From an uncultured Oscillospiraceae bacterium (lineage in GTDB: Bacteria; Bacillota; Clostridia; Oscillospirales; Acutalibacteraceae): DNA of 64,000 bases. The notes beneath the pieces were generated by a model that was not told where the DNA came from, searched no databases, and saw only the letters and a list, made by a program, of their open reading frames with translations. The DNA lies in assembly GCA_900540865.1 (NCBI GenBank), contig UQHH01000004.1, positions 26,443 through 90,442 of the forward strand, read 5' to 3'. Positions 16,385 through 24,147 of this stretch are shown piece after piece (the first letter of the stretch is position 1; the number at the start of each line of letters is the position of its first letter). The translations under genes and the position numbers were made by a program.

Positions 16385-17218
16385 TTACTTGCCGTTACGG
16401 CGTCTTACGATATACTTGTCGGAACGGTTGTGCTTCTTCCTGGTCTTGTAGCCGAGCGCGGGTTTGCCCCACGGGGTTACAGGGCCGGGACGTCCGACCG
16501 GGCTTTTGCCCTCGCCGCCGCCGTGCGGATGGTCGTTCGGGTTCATGACGGAACCTCTTACTGTCGGTCTCCAGCCCATGTTACGCTTACGTCCGGCCTT
16601 GCCGATTTTCACGTTTTCATGGTCTGTGTTGCTGACCTGTCCGATGGTCGCCATACAATTGATTGGAACGTTCCTCAGCTCGCCGGAAGGAAGCCTTAAC
16701 AGCGCAAGGCCGTTTTCCTTCGCCATGAGCTGCGCCATGTTTCCGGCCGCGCGCGCAAGCTGCGCGCCCCTGCCGGGGTAAAGCTCGACGTTGTGGATGA
16801 ACGTACCGGTCGGGATATTCTGCAGCGGCAACGCGTTGCCGGGCTTGATGTCAGCGCCTTCGCCCGCGACAATTTTGTCGCCGACCTTCAGGCCGTTGGG
16901 GGCGATGATATAGGTCTTTTCGCCGTCCTCATACTGGACGAGCGCGATGAACGCGCTGCGGTTCGGGTCGTACTCAAGCGTGAGCACCGTGCCCGTAACG
17001 TCAAACTTCTGACGCTTGAAATCGATAATGCGGTACTTCCTGCGGTTGCCGCCGCCTCTGTGGCGGACGGTAATCCTTCCGTAGCTGTTGCGGCCCGCGT
17101 TCTTCTTAATCGGGGCGAGCAGGCTCTTTTCAGGCTCCACCTTTGAAAGACCGGAATAATCTGTAACCGACATGTTACGCCTTGCGTTTGTAGTCGGCTT
17201 GTATACTTTAATGGCCAT
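16385..17218 (-). CDS. rplB: 50S ribosomal protein L2
   Basis: The 277-aa protein has the OB and SH3-like domains of L2 and the conserved MNPNDHPHGGGEG near the C-terminus, required for peptidyl-transferase function and subunit joining. It lies between rplW and rpsS. Confidence 0.99.
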   Translation of the reverse strand: MAIKVYKPTTNARRNMSVTDYSGLSKVEPEKSLLAPIKKNAGRNSYGRITVRHRGGGNRRKYRIIDFKRQKFDVTGTVLTLEYDPNRSAFIALVQYEDGEKTYIIAPNGLKVGDKIVAGEGADIKPGNALPLQNIPTGTFIHNVELYPGRGAQLARAAGNMAQLMAKENGLALLRLPSGELRNVPINCMATIGQVSNTDHENVKIGKAGRKRNMGWRPTVRGSVMNPNDHPHGGGEGKSPVGRPGPVTPWGKPALGYKTRKKHNRSDKYIVRRRNGK

Positions 17219-17301
17219 TTGGTTTCACTCTCCTCATGATGGCTTTGCGGGATTTTTACTATCCCATACATTCTGCCTGTCGTAAGTTTTTTCCGGCAGG
17301 C

Positions 17302-17592
17302 TTACATCATGCCTTCAAAAAATTCGATATTCTTGCTGTCCTGCGTTAAGGTAACGTAGGCTTTCTTCCAGGAAGGGGTATAGCCCTGCGTACGGCCCTG
17401 GCGGCGAAGCTGCCCGCGAACCTGTACGGTGTTGACCTTAGCGACCTTAACCTTGAAGAGCTCTTCGACAGCCTTCGCGATTTCTATTTTGTTCGCCGTT
17501 TTAGCGACCTCAAAAGTGTACTTCTTTTCAGCCGTGCCCAGCATGCTCTTTTCTGTAATGACCGGGCGGATGATAATATCCTGTGCTGTCAT
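17302..17592 (-). CDS. rplW: 50S ribosomal protein L23
   Basis: The 96-aa protein contains PVITEKSMLGTAEKKYTFEV. It is at the tunnel exit and docks trigger factor and SRP. Its ATG overlaps the last base of the rplD stop. Confidence 0.99.
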   Translation of the reverse strand: MTAQDIIIRPVITEKSMLGTAEKKYTFEVAKTANKIEIAKAVEELFKVKVAKVNTVQVRGQLRRQGRTQGYTPSWKKAYVTLTQDSKNIEFFEGMM

Positions 17593-18215
17593 TATGCGTA
17601 CACCTCCTCGATTTTCGCAACCGCATCCTTGACGATGATGAGCTTGTCGGCATTCAGCATTTCGTAAACATTCAGCGTGTTTACCTGAGCCGTCGTAACG
17701 CCCGGGATGTTGCCTGCGGATTTGATGACCTTCTTGTCAACCTCGGGGAGAACGATAAGTGCCTTCTTCTCCGAACCGACAGCCTTGAGCATTTCTGCGA
17801 TGACCTTCGTCTTGTAGCTGTCCGTCGTAAGAGAATCGAGCACGATGATATCGCTCGACGCCGCCTTTGCTGAGAAAGCGGACTTCATGGCCAGTCTTCT
17901 GACCTTCTTGTTGACTGTAAAACGGTAGCTGCGGGGCTTCGGTGCGAAAACAATTCCGCCGTGCCTCCACTGGGGAGAACGTGTCGAGCCCTGTCTTGCG
18001 TGGCCTGTACCCTTCTGTCTCCACGGCTTTTTGCCGCCGCCGGAAACCTCTGCGCGGGTCAGAGCCGACTGTGTGCCCTGGCGCTGGTTTGCAAGGTAGT
18101 TGACTACCATATGGTGCATAACCGCGGCATTGGGCTCAATTCCAAAGATAGACTCGGAAAGGTCGATGCTTCCAACGTTCTTTCCTGTCATATCCAATAC
18201 TGCTACATTAGGCAT
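17592..18215 (-). CDS. rplD: 50S ribosomal protein L4
   Basis: The 207-aa protein has the long internal loop ALTRAEVSGGGKKPWRQKGT that reaches the exit tunnel. In some bacteria L4 also represses the S10 operon through the leader; a structured leader is present here upstream of rpsJ. Confidence 0.99.
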   Translation of the reverse strand: MPNVAVLDMTGKNVGSIDLSESIFGIEPNAAVMHHMVVNYLANQRQGTQSALTRAEVSGGGKKPWRQKGTGHARQGSTRSPQWRHGGIVFAPKPRSYRFTVNKKVRRLAMKSAFSAKAASSDIIVLDSLTTDSYKTKVIAEMLKAVGSEKKALIVLPEVDKKVIKSAGNIPGVTTAQVNTLNVYEMLNADKLIIVKDAVAKIEEVYA

Positions 18216-18232
18216 GTGAACTCCTCCTTCCC

Positions 18233-18865
18233 TTAAGCCTTAACGGTTTCGCGAATGACTACGGTACCGCCGTTGGGACCCGGGACAGCGCCCTTGACAG
18301 CAATCAGGTTGTTTTCAACGTCAACCTTGACGACCATCAGGTTCTGTACGGTCACTCTTTCGGCGCCGAGATGGCCGGCCATCTTCTTGCCCTTCCAAAC
18401 CCTTGAGGGGGAAGAACAGGAACCGATGGAACCGCCGTGGCGTGCTACAGGGCCGGAACCATGGGACTCCTTGAGCCTCTGGAAGTTCCAGCGCTTGATA
18501 ACGCCGGCGTAGCCCTTACCTTTGCTTGTGCCCGTAACGTCGATCTTGTCGCCGGCAGCAAAAACGTCCGCCTTTACGATATCGCCTACATTATAAGAGT
18601 CGGTATCGTCAAAACGGAATTCGCGAAGCGTCCTCTTCGGCGCGACATTCGCCTTGTCGAAGTGGCCCTTCATGGGTTTGTTCACCTTGTGCGGCTTTAA
18701 ATCGCCATAACCAAGCTGAACAGCCGCGTAGCCGTCGTTTTCAACGGTCTTTTTCTGAGAGACGACACAAGGTCCTGCCTCTACGACCGTAACGGGAACG
18801 ACGTTGCCCTTTTCGTCGAAGATTTGCGTCATGCCAATCTTCTTACCGATCAGTGCTTTCTGCAT
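18233..18865 (-). CDS. rplC: 50S ribosomal protein L3
   Basis: The 210-aa protein starts MQKALIGKKIGMTQIFDEKG and has the central motif with HGSGPVARHGGSIG near the peptidyl-transferase centre. It is one of the first proteins to assemble with 23S rRNA. Confidence 0.99.
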   Translation of the reverse strand: MQKALIGKKIGMTQIFDEKGNVVPVTVVEAGPCVVSQKKTVENDGYAAVQLGYGDLKPHKVNKPMKGHFDKANVAPKRTLREFRFDDTDSYNVGDIVKADVFAAGDKIDVTGTSKGKGYAGVIKRWNFQRLKESHGSGPVARHGGSIGSCSSPSRVWKGKKMAGHLGAERVTVQNLMVVKVDVENNLIAVKGAVPGPNGGTVVIRETVKA

Positions 18866-18943
18866 TTATAATGCCTCCTGTAAGGTTATTGGTTGGGCTT
18901 GCCCCAACATGACCCCGTCTGCTTCGGTTGGTTGAAGCTGAGA

Positions 18944-19255
18944 TTATAACTTAATCTCGATTTCAACACCGGCAGGGAGCTCCAGGCTCATAAGAGCCTC
19001 GACTGTCTTGTTTGACGGCCTTAAGATATCGATAAGCCTTTTGTGCGTCCTCATCTCGAACTGCTCACGGCTGTCCTTATACTTATGAACAGCGCGCAGA
19101 ATCGTGATAATCTGCTTCTCTGTGGGAAGCGGCACCGGCCCTGACACCCTCGCGCCTGTGCGCTTTGCTGTCTGAACAATCCTTTCAGCAGACTGGTCGA
19201 GCAGCTGGTGGTCGTAAGCCTTTAACCTTATCCTTATCTTTTCCTTGACTGCCAC
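18944..19255 (-). CDS. rpsJ: 30S ribosomal protein S10 (NusE)
   Basis: The 103-aa protein contains KIRIRLKAYDHQLLDQSAERIVQ and the TPG-like loop variant GPVPLPTEKQ. It is in the 30S head and, with NusB, acts in antitermination. It is the first gene of the 16-kb cluster and follows a long leader. Confidence 0.99.
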   Translation of the reverse strand: MAVKEKIRIRLKAYDHQLLDQSAERIVQTAKRTGARVSGPVPLPTEKQIITILRAVHKYKDSREQFEMRTHKRLIDILRPSNKTVEALMSLELPAGVEIEIKL

Positions 19256-19575
19256 ATGAATCGCCTCCTTAAAATATTAGTTGGCGGGCGCCGCTTTTCG
19301 AAATCCGTAACACCCTGCCGGGTGTTCCTTCATGAGCATTTTAAAAACCGAGTTGACCTGCAGTCAGCCCGGGTAGCCGAAAAGCGCCAGAACATCACAA
19401 GGCACAGCAACCCTACGCGCCGTCATGGTGTTCTAAAAGTAATCTTTGTCGCCCGGTTTAAAATCGGACATACTCCACGGAAAAACCGGCCCTAAGAGCC
19501 GCAACCTCCCGCTTCATCGCATATCTGTTGCAGTCACGCACTGGTTATTATATCATATAGATATGACTGCGGCAA
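19256..19575 (-). promoter_or_regulatory. Promoter and about 285-nt leader of the S10 superoperon
   Basis: A -35 TTGCCG (19570-19575) and -10 TATAAT (19547-19552) are separated by 17 bp on the minus strand. Transcription should start near 19540, giving a long untranslated leader that contains a stable hairpin AACACCC/GGGTGTT (19308-19325) and a strong SD (AAGGAGGCG) before rpsJ. Long S10 leaders are sites of L4 control in other bacteria; that control here is not shown by the sequence. Confidence 0.75.
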
Positions 19576-19708
19576 CAAAATGTTCAACTTTATGTTTATA
19601 GAAATTATAAAGGGAGTTCGCTCATTTTTTGTGTATATTTTCCACCACGAGAAGGCAAAAAAGAAACATGCCGGAGCCGCGGACAAGTTTATTCATTTAA
19701 ATCCGGAC

Positions 19709-19743
19709 GTCAAAAAGGGAGGCTTTACGCCTCCCTTTTTGAC
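19709..19743. terminator. Bidirectional intrinsic terminator
   Basis: Arms GTCAAAAAGGGAGGC (19709-19723) and GCCTCCCTTTTTGAC (19729-19743) form a long stem with built-in A/T runs. It ends the riboswitch-controlled secreted protein gene on the minus strand. Confidence 0.85.
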
Positions 19744-19788
19744 TAATCAGACTTAAAAAAAACAAAGAAATGAATGGACTAATTAAAA

Positions 19789-20778
19789 TCAGAAATCCCA
19801 GATAAAGTCAGTGTACGAAAGCGTCTTATCCTCATCTGTCGCGATAAAGACATCGGCTGACGATATTTTGTTTGAGATGTTCTGATAGGCGTTTACCGTT
19901 ACAGTGGAGCCGAGCGGCAGGTTAACCGACAGGCTTTCGAGCGGCATGGACAGTACCCGGTCAATTCCGGTCTGCTTATTGTAGTCGCCCTTTGCAAAGT
20001 GGAAACGGTATGCCATAAAGTAAGTATTGGTATCGACACGCAGGGTATTGTCTTTCCCTTTGACATGTGTAAAGGTATAAACCTTTGTACCCGCCAAGCC
20101 CTGGCCGTCGTCCGTATAGGTATCGGTGTCCCAATTGTTTGTGCACATCTGGAAACGGATTGTACCGCCCACAGGCATCTGGAATTTGTCTCCGTTTTTC
20201 AGGATAGTGCCGTCCTGAAGCCGGACAGACATTCTTTTGGGAATCACCGCCGCAATCTCTGTCATTTCCACGTCTTCACCCGGGAAAATTCCCGCAGACG
20301 CTTCAAAGTAAAGATTGGTACCTTGTGAAAAGTATATATCATAAATTAAGGATTTGTCAATATCATTTTGGTCTAAAGTGGAAACCGCCTGATTTTGAAT
20401 CAAGGTAATGTCAGAGCGTTCCCCATTTTTCATTTTATAGCCCTGAACCTCGCTGAGCGTTTTCCAACTGACTCCATTGAGCTTTTCGCCGTTATATTTC
20501 ATGGCGGTAAAGCTTTTTACCTGAAACGGCTGTCCCGTTGTAATGGTGTCTGTTTTTTCCTGTGCGTCGGTACTATAAAACCGGACGCCCTTTTGGTACA
20601 TCTCGTCGCTGATGCGGTAGGTTATCGTCGATTCAGAAACCGGAGCAGGCTCATTAAAAGTTTCATTCGCCTGTGTTTGCGTTTCTGCCGGGATTTCTTC
20701 CTGTACAGCAAATACTGTTACGGACGACGTGGCTGCCATGATAAGCGCCATCGCAAACGCAACCCGCCGCTTTTTCAT
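19789..20778 (-). CDS. Secreted protein of unknown function under c-di-GMP riboswitch
   Basis: This 329-aa protein starts MKKRRVAFAMALIMAATSSV and has a clear Sec signal peptide with a cleavage site after VFA, about residue 25. The mature part begins with a Glu/Thr/Gln-rich stretch (about 26-50) and continues as a soluble beta-rich-looking domain with no motif I recognise. Three in-frame ATGs are possible; 20778 is placed best behind GGGAAGG. The only known control is the GEMM-I riboswitch and terminator immediately upstream, so it is probably an extracellular factor produced in response to c-di-GMP (motility/adhesion switch). Function unknown. Confidence 0.8.
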   Translation of the reverse strand: MKKRRVAFAMALIMAATSSVTVFAVQEEIPAETQTQANETFNEPAPVSESTITYRISDEMYQKGVRFYSTDAQEKTDTITTGQPFQVKSFTAMKYNGEKLNGVSWKTLSEVQGYKMKNGERSDITLIQNQAVSTLDQNDIDKSLIYDIYFSQGTNLYFEASAGIFPGEDVEMTEIAAVIPKRMSVRLQDGTILKNGDKFQMPVGGTIRFQMCTNNWDTDTYTDDGQGLAGTKVYTFTHVKGKDNTLRVDTNTYFMAYRFHFAKGDYNKQTGIDRVLSMPLESLSVNLPLGSTVTVNAYQNISNKISSADVFIATDEDKTLSYTDFIWDF

Positions 20779-20798
20779 AACCATCCGCCTTCCCGAAA

Positions 20799-20840
20799 TA
20801 AAAAAAGTCACAATTCCACCGTGGGTTGAAATTGCAACTT
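20799..20840 (-). terminator. Riboswitch expression-platform terminator
   Basis: On the minus strand AAGTTGCAATT (20830-20840) can pair with AATTGTGACTT (about 20804-20814), with an inner ACC/GGT pairing, followed by seven T residues. The 5' arm lies in the 3' end of the riboswitch aptamer, so ligand-bound aptamer and terminator are mutually exclusive. Confidence 0.7.
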
Positions 20841-20912
20841 GACGATCATAGATGAAAGAAACATCCTTAGACTCAGAGCTTTGCGTCTCACCCTTTCGGA
20901 TGATTTGCTAAA
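20832..20912 (-). ncRNA. Cyclic di-GMP-I (GEMM-I) riboswitch aptamer
   Basis: The minus strand carries the conserved core in the right order: GCAAA, a P2 stem CATCC-GAAA-GGGTG with GNRA tetraloop, the invariant GACGCAAAGC, and the CTAA of the receptor side, followed by a second stem. This is the class I c-di-GMP aptamer. It lies 30-90 nt downstream of a good promoter and directly upstream of a terminator and the secreted protein gene. Confidence 0.88.
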
Positions 20913-20930
20913 TATTTACTTTGTACTTAT

Positions 20931-20959
20931 ATAATAACCGCACAAATCCCATTTGTCAA
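20931..20959 (-). promoter_or_regulatory. Promoter of the riboswitch transcript
   Basis: TTGACA (20954-20959) and TATTAT (20931-20936) are separated by 17 bp on the minus strand, about 20 bp before the aptamer. Confidence 0.85.
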
Positions 20960-21237
20960 CAAAAAATAGCTATAATTCTTATATTTGTAGAACTACGATG
21001 TAAATTTGTTATAAAAAGCTGACATTTTATTCCAAAATCACATGAATTCGTCAAATTATCCGATATTTTATTGAATTAGAGGCAAATGCGTTTCATATAA
21101 TCGGCCTTGAACCGGTGCTCGTCCGGCCGGCATAGTGAAGGAGGCCGCCGGCCGGACCATCCATCCAAATTTCCCTTCCCGTTATATATACCGCCGCGCC
21201 CCTCAAAAGGTTACACTTTATACCTTTATTTTTTCAC
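20960..21237. other. Intergenic region with an 11-bp inverted repeat
   Basis: No gene is visible. The stretch is AT-rich except for a perfect GC-rich inverted repeat, GTCCGGCCGGC (21121-21131) and GCCGGCCGGAC (21147-21157), with no T-run. It may be a protein-binding site or a structured RNA; nothing more can be said. Confidence 0.5.
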
Positions 21238-21266
21238 TTGCCAAGACAGGGTAATTTGTTTATAAT
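21238..21266 (+). promoter_or_regulatory. Promoter for the leader peptide and CD3324-family gene
   Basis: TTGCCA (21238-21243) and TATAAT (21261-21266) with a 17-bp spacer lie about 120 bp before the short leader ORF. Confidence 0.75.
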
Positions 21267-21385
21267 CCAGATGCAGGGTGTTCCCTCTTTTTCTTTTATG
21301 AAAAGAATATGGGGGTTTATTATAATGATACGCCATGTTAAAATTTATCCGTTTAAAAGCCAATATAAAAGGAGGAACTGGATAT

Positions 21386-21415
21386 ATGCTCAATCCCATC
21401 GTTATCGTTGCGTAA
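21386..21415 (+). CDS. Nine-residue leader peptide MLNPIVIVA
   Basis: An almost perfect SD, AAAGGAGG (21368-21375), stands 10 nt before ATG 21386. The ORF has nine codons and its TAA is in the loop-proximal part of a perfect hairpin ATCGTTGCG/CGCAACGAT (21404-21434). A translated leader overlapping a hairpin before a gene suggests attenuation or translational coupling; Ile/Val codons make up four of nine. Translation is likely from the SD; a regulatory role is inference. Confidence 0.5.
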   Translation: MLNPIVIVA

Positions 21416-21505
21416 GCGGGGCTGTCGCAACGATTAAAAATACATATCTGTTGAAGATAGCCTTTGCTGTTCCTTTATTAAAGAAATTACAATCAGGAGC
21501 GCAAA

Positions 21506-21787
21506 ATGAGCTATATAAAAGCAGCACATGTTCTGCCGCAGGAACTGCTCGCAAAGATTCAGGAATACGTAGACGGCGAATTCATTTATATTCCCAGAAT
21601 TCCCGCCAATAAAAAGGATTGGGGCGAAAAAACCTCGACCCGTAAGGAACTGCAGGACAGGAATAAGCGCATTTACGCGGAATATCTTTCCGGCGTGCGC
21701 ATGGAAAGCCTGGCGGAACATTACTATTTATCCTTAAAAAGCATTCAGAGAATCATCGGGCAGTTAAAAAAAGAACAAAAAAGCTAA
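21506..21787 (+). CDS. CD3324 family protein
   Basis: This 93-aa protein contains the family pattern with LPQELLAKIQEYVDGEFIYI, the basic RIPANKKDWGEKTSTRKELQ and a C-terminal helix-turn-helix-like LAEHYYLSLKSIQRIIGQLK. The family is widespread in Clostridia, Lachnospiraceae and Bacilli and has no established function; the C-terminal resembles the recognition part of a sigma-factor or response-regulator HTH, which suggests DNA binding. It is preceded by the leader peptide and followed by a terminator. Confidence 0.8.
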   Translation: MSYIKAAHVLPQELLAKIQEYVDGEFIYIPRIPANKKDWGEKTSTRKELQDRNKRIYAEYLSGVRMESLAEHYYLSLKSIQRIIGQLKKEQKS

Positions 21788-21793
21788 ATTTGT

Positions 21794-21830
21794 GGGCCGG
21801 TACGGTTTTAAGCTGTACCGGCCCTTTTCC
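21794..21830 (+). terminator. Intrinsic terminator of the CD3324 gene
   Basis: GGGCCGGTAC (21794-21803) pairs with GTACCGGCCC (21815-21824), followed by TTTTCC. Confidence 0.85.
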
Positions 21831-21985
21831 TATATTTTTTTAAGAAATAATAATTAGGTTGGGAGCAGAGAATTCCAATGCTACAATTTAGCCATAATAA
21901 TGAAGGCGGAAAGCCTGTCATAAAAGGATTTTCAAAAATTCTCACGATGGCCCCTATTTTTCCGCGTAAATGAGGGAATTTCGGG

Positions 21986-22573
21986 ATGGAAAAAATAATA
22001 TGGAGCGTTCGGCCACAATCCGCGCCGGCTGTATTGAGATACTGTAAAAAATGCGGGAAAAAAACAGAATTTTTTTGCTCCGGCCAATTCCGCGTAAACG
22101 CCCAGCGCAGGCGGCTGGATGTTTGGCTGATATACAAGTGCGCCAGCTGCAGCACCACCTGGAATCTGGAGATTTATTCCCGCGTATCCCCCCAGTCTCT
22201 GCCCAAAGAATTGCTGGACGGGTTCCACCGCAACAGCGAAGCGCTTGCCGCGCGGTATGCCGCCGACATGAGCCTGCTGCAAAAGGCAGGGGCCGAAGTC
22301 AAACCGCCCCAATATATAATAGAAGGAAAAACTTTCTCCGCGCGTGAAGCTGTGGAGCTTACAATCGATTGCGCATACCCGCTGCCGGTAAAGGTTTCTT
22401 CGCTTGTGCGGGAAAAGCTGCACCTCACAAATAAGGAGTATATGGAATTAGTCAAAAGCGGGGCGCTCGGGAACAGCACTGGACAGGATTTGCTTAAACG
22501 CAGGCTTGGGAGCGGTATCGTTCTTATTTTCAATAGAAAAACATCCCCGGACGGTATGCCGGAAGATAAATAA
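21986..22573 (+). CDS. DUF1062 zinc-ribbon protein
   Basis: This 195-aa protein opens with a CKKC (about 20-23) and CASC (about 55-58) pair, a rubredoxin-like zinc ribbon, followed by a helical region and a C-terminal S4-like segment (LVREKLHLTNKEYMELVKSG). The order matches DUF1062, whose function is unknown; the S4-like part hints at RNA binding. Start ATG 21986 follows GAGGGAATTTCGGG. It is monocistronic and converges on the ABC operon. Confidence 0.8.
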   Translation: MEKIIWSVRPQSAPAVLRYCKKCGKKTEFFCSGQFRVNAQRRRLDVWLIYKCASCSTTWNLEIYSRVSPQSLPKELLDGFHRNSEALAARYAADMSLLQKAGAEVKPPQYIIEGKTFSAREAVELTIDCAYPLPVKVSSLVREKLHLTNKEYMELVKSGALGNSTGQDLLKRRLGSGIVLIFNRKTSPDGMPEDK

Positions 22574-22615
22574 AGCGGCTGATTTGACCACGCTGTCAAA
22601 ATCAACCGCTTTCTA
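22572..22615. terminator. Convergent terminator between DUF1062 gene and ABC operon
   Basis: AAAGCGG...TGATTTGAC and GTCAAAATCA...CCGCTTT form an imperfect long stem between two converging genes. Confidence 0.7.
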
Positions 22616-22618
22616 TTA

Positions 22619-23362
22619 TTATAATACCTTGGAAAGGAAGCTTTTAAGCCGGTCGCTCTTGGGGTGGGAAAATATTTCGTCCGGTGTGTTTTCCTCAATG
22701 ATTTTGCCCTCGTCCATAAAAATCACACGGGAGGCCGCTTCCCTTGCAAAGCCCATTTCGTGCGTGACGACGGCCATCGTCATGCCGTCCTTCGCAAGGC
22801 CCTGCATAACCTCAAGCACCTCGCCGACCATCTCCGGGTCGAGCGCGGAGGTCGGCTCGTCGAATAGCATTACGTCGGGGTGCATGCACAGCGCGCGCAC
22901 TATGGCGATACGCTGCTTCTGCCCGCCGGAAAGCTGGGACGGGTATGCGTTTGCCCTGTCGGAAAGGCCGACGCGCTTTAAAAGCTCCATCGCTTCCTTT
23001 TCCGCCTGCTCCTTATTCATTTTGAGCAGCTTTATGGGCGCCAGCGCCATATTCTTTAAAATTGACATATTCGGGAAGAGATTGAAATGCTGGAATACCA
23101 TGCCCATCTTCTGGCGGTGCTTGTTGATGTCGACAGAAGGGTCTGTAATATCGACGCCCTCAAAAAAGATTTTCCCTGCCGTGGGATGCTCGAGCAGGTT
23201 TAAAGAGCGCAGCAGCGTCGATTTGCCGGAGCCGGACGGCCCGATAATGACGACGACCTCTCCCTTTTGTATTTCCAGGTTGATGTCGGAGAGCGCGTGA
23301 AGCTCGCCGAAGCTTTTACCGAGATGCTCTACGCGGACGAGCGCGCTTGTATCAGTGGTCAC
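22619..23362 (-). CDS. Polar amino-acid ABC transporter, ATP-binding protein
   Basis: This 247-aa ATPase has Walker A GPSGSGKST, the Q-loop VFQHFNLFPNM, signature LSGGQKQR, Walker B VMLFDEPTSALD and the H-loop TH, as in GlnQ/ArtP/TcyC proteins. The start is taken as GTG 23362 because AGGAGG stands 10 nt before it inside the permease end; a TTG 33 nt upstream is also in frame. It energises the membrane partner encoded just upstream. Confidence 0.95.
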   Translation of the reverse strand: MTTDTSALVRVEHLGKSFGELHALSDINLEIQKGEVVVIIGPSGSGKSTLLRSLNLLEHPTAGKIFFEGVDITDPSVDINKHRQKMGMVFQHFNLFPNMSILKNMALAPIKLLKMNKEQAEKEAMELLKRVGLSDRANAYPSQLSGGQKQRIAIVRALCMHPDVMLFDEPTSALDPEMVGEVLEVMQGLAKDGMTMAVVTHEMGFAREAASRVIFMDEGKIIEENTPDEIFSHPKSDRLKSFLSKVL

Positions 23363-24080
23363 TGCTGCGAAGCCTCCTTTCGAGCTTGCCGACAAGCTTT
23401 GTCAGAATCATGACGACAATAAGGTAGATAATCGCTACCGCAATCAGCGGCATGAACGCCTCGTAGGTAACGCTTCTGATTCTGTCGCCCATATAGGTCA
23501 AATCCGCAATGGCGATATAGCCGGAAACAGAGGTTTCCTTCAATAATACGATAAACTCGTTCGCAAGCGCGGGCAGCACGTTTTTAAACGCCTGCGGCAG
23601 GATGATGTAGCGCATGGTCTGCACATAATTGAAGCCTAAGCTCCTGCCCGCCTCAAACTGGCCCTTGTCGACCGACATAATGCCGGAGCGGACAATCTCC
23701 GCAACGTACGCGCCGGAATTGATACCGAACGCGATGACCGCGACGATGACCTTGTCCACATCGAACGCCTGGAATATGACGTAATAGATAATCATCAGCT
23801 GCACGACGACAGGCGTGCCGCGGATGACCGTCAGGTAAACGTTGCACAGCCAGTTGAAGAAAAGCAGCACGCGGTCGGAAAACGTGCGCTCCTCTTTACT
23901 TTTGACTTTTACTGTCTTGTCGGTCGTCGACCGGACAATCGCAATAAGGAAGCCCAGGACAATACCGAGAATAACGGCGAACAGCGTAATCTCGAGCGTT
24001 ACGCCCAGGCCTTTTAACAGCCACGTCCACCGGTCGTCCTGTATAAAATTTTGGCTGAAGCTGTCCCAAAAGCCCTGCAT
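23352..24080 (-). CDS. Polar amino-acid ABC transporter, permease
   Basis: This 242-aa HisM/GlnP-type permease has about five membrane helices and the EAA loop EAGRSLGFNYVQTMRYIILPQAFKNVLPAL. It forms the channel, probably as a homodimer. It overlaps the ATPase gene and follows the binding-protein gene after a hairpin. Confidence 0.95.
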   Translation of the reverse strand: MQGFWDSFSQNFIQDDRWTWLLKGLGVTLEITLFAVILGIVLGFLIAIVRSTTDKTVKVKSKEERTFSDRVLLFFNWLCNVYLTVIRGTPVVVQLMIIYYVIFQAFDVDKVIVAVIAFGINSGAYVAEIVRSGIMSVDKGQFEAGRSLGFNYVQTMRYIILPQAFKNVLPALANEFIVLLKETSVSGYIAIADLTYMGDRIRSVTYEAFMPLIAVAIIYLIVVMILTKLVGKLERRLRSSDH

Positions 24081-24101
24081 AGAACCACCGTCCCAACAAA
24101 C

Positions 24102-24132
24102 GGTGAGGCTGCCGTTTTAAGACAGCCTCACC
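24102..24132 (-). terminator. Intercistronic hairpin in the ABC operon
   Basis: GGTGAGGCTG and CAGCCTCACC (24102-24111, 24123-24132) form a perfect 10-bp stem between the binding-protein and permease genes. The following CGTTTGTTGGG is a weak T-tract, so it may be a leaky terminator or an RNA-stabilising 3' end that makes the binding protein more abundant. Confidence 0.6.
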
Positions 24133-24147
24133 GGAATGCTTTAAATT

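Noticed and set aside
21238..21612. A 124-codon plus-strand frame before the CD3324 gene
   Set aside because: It starts in the -35 box, covers the leader peptide in another frame and overlaps the real CD3324-family gene.
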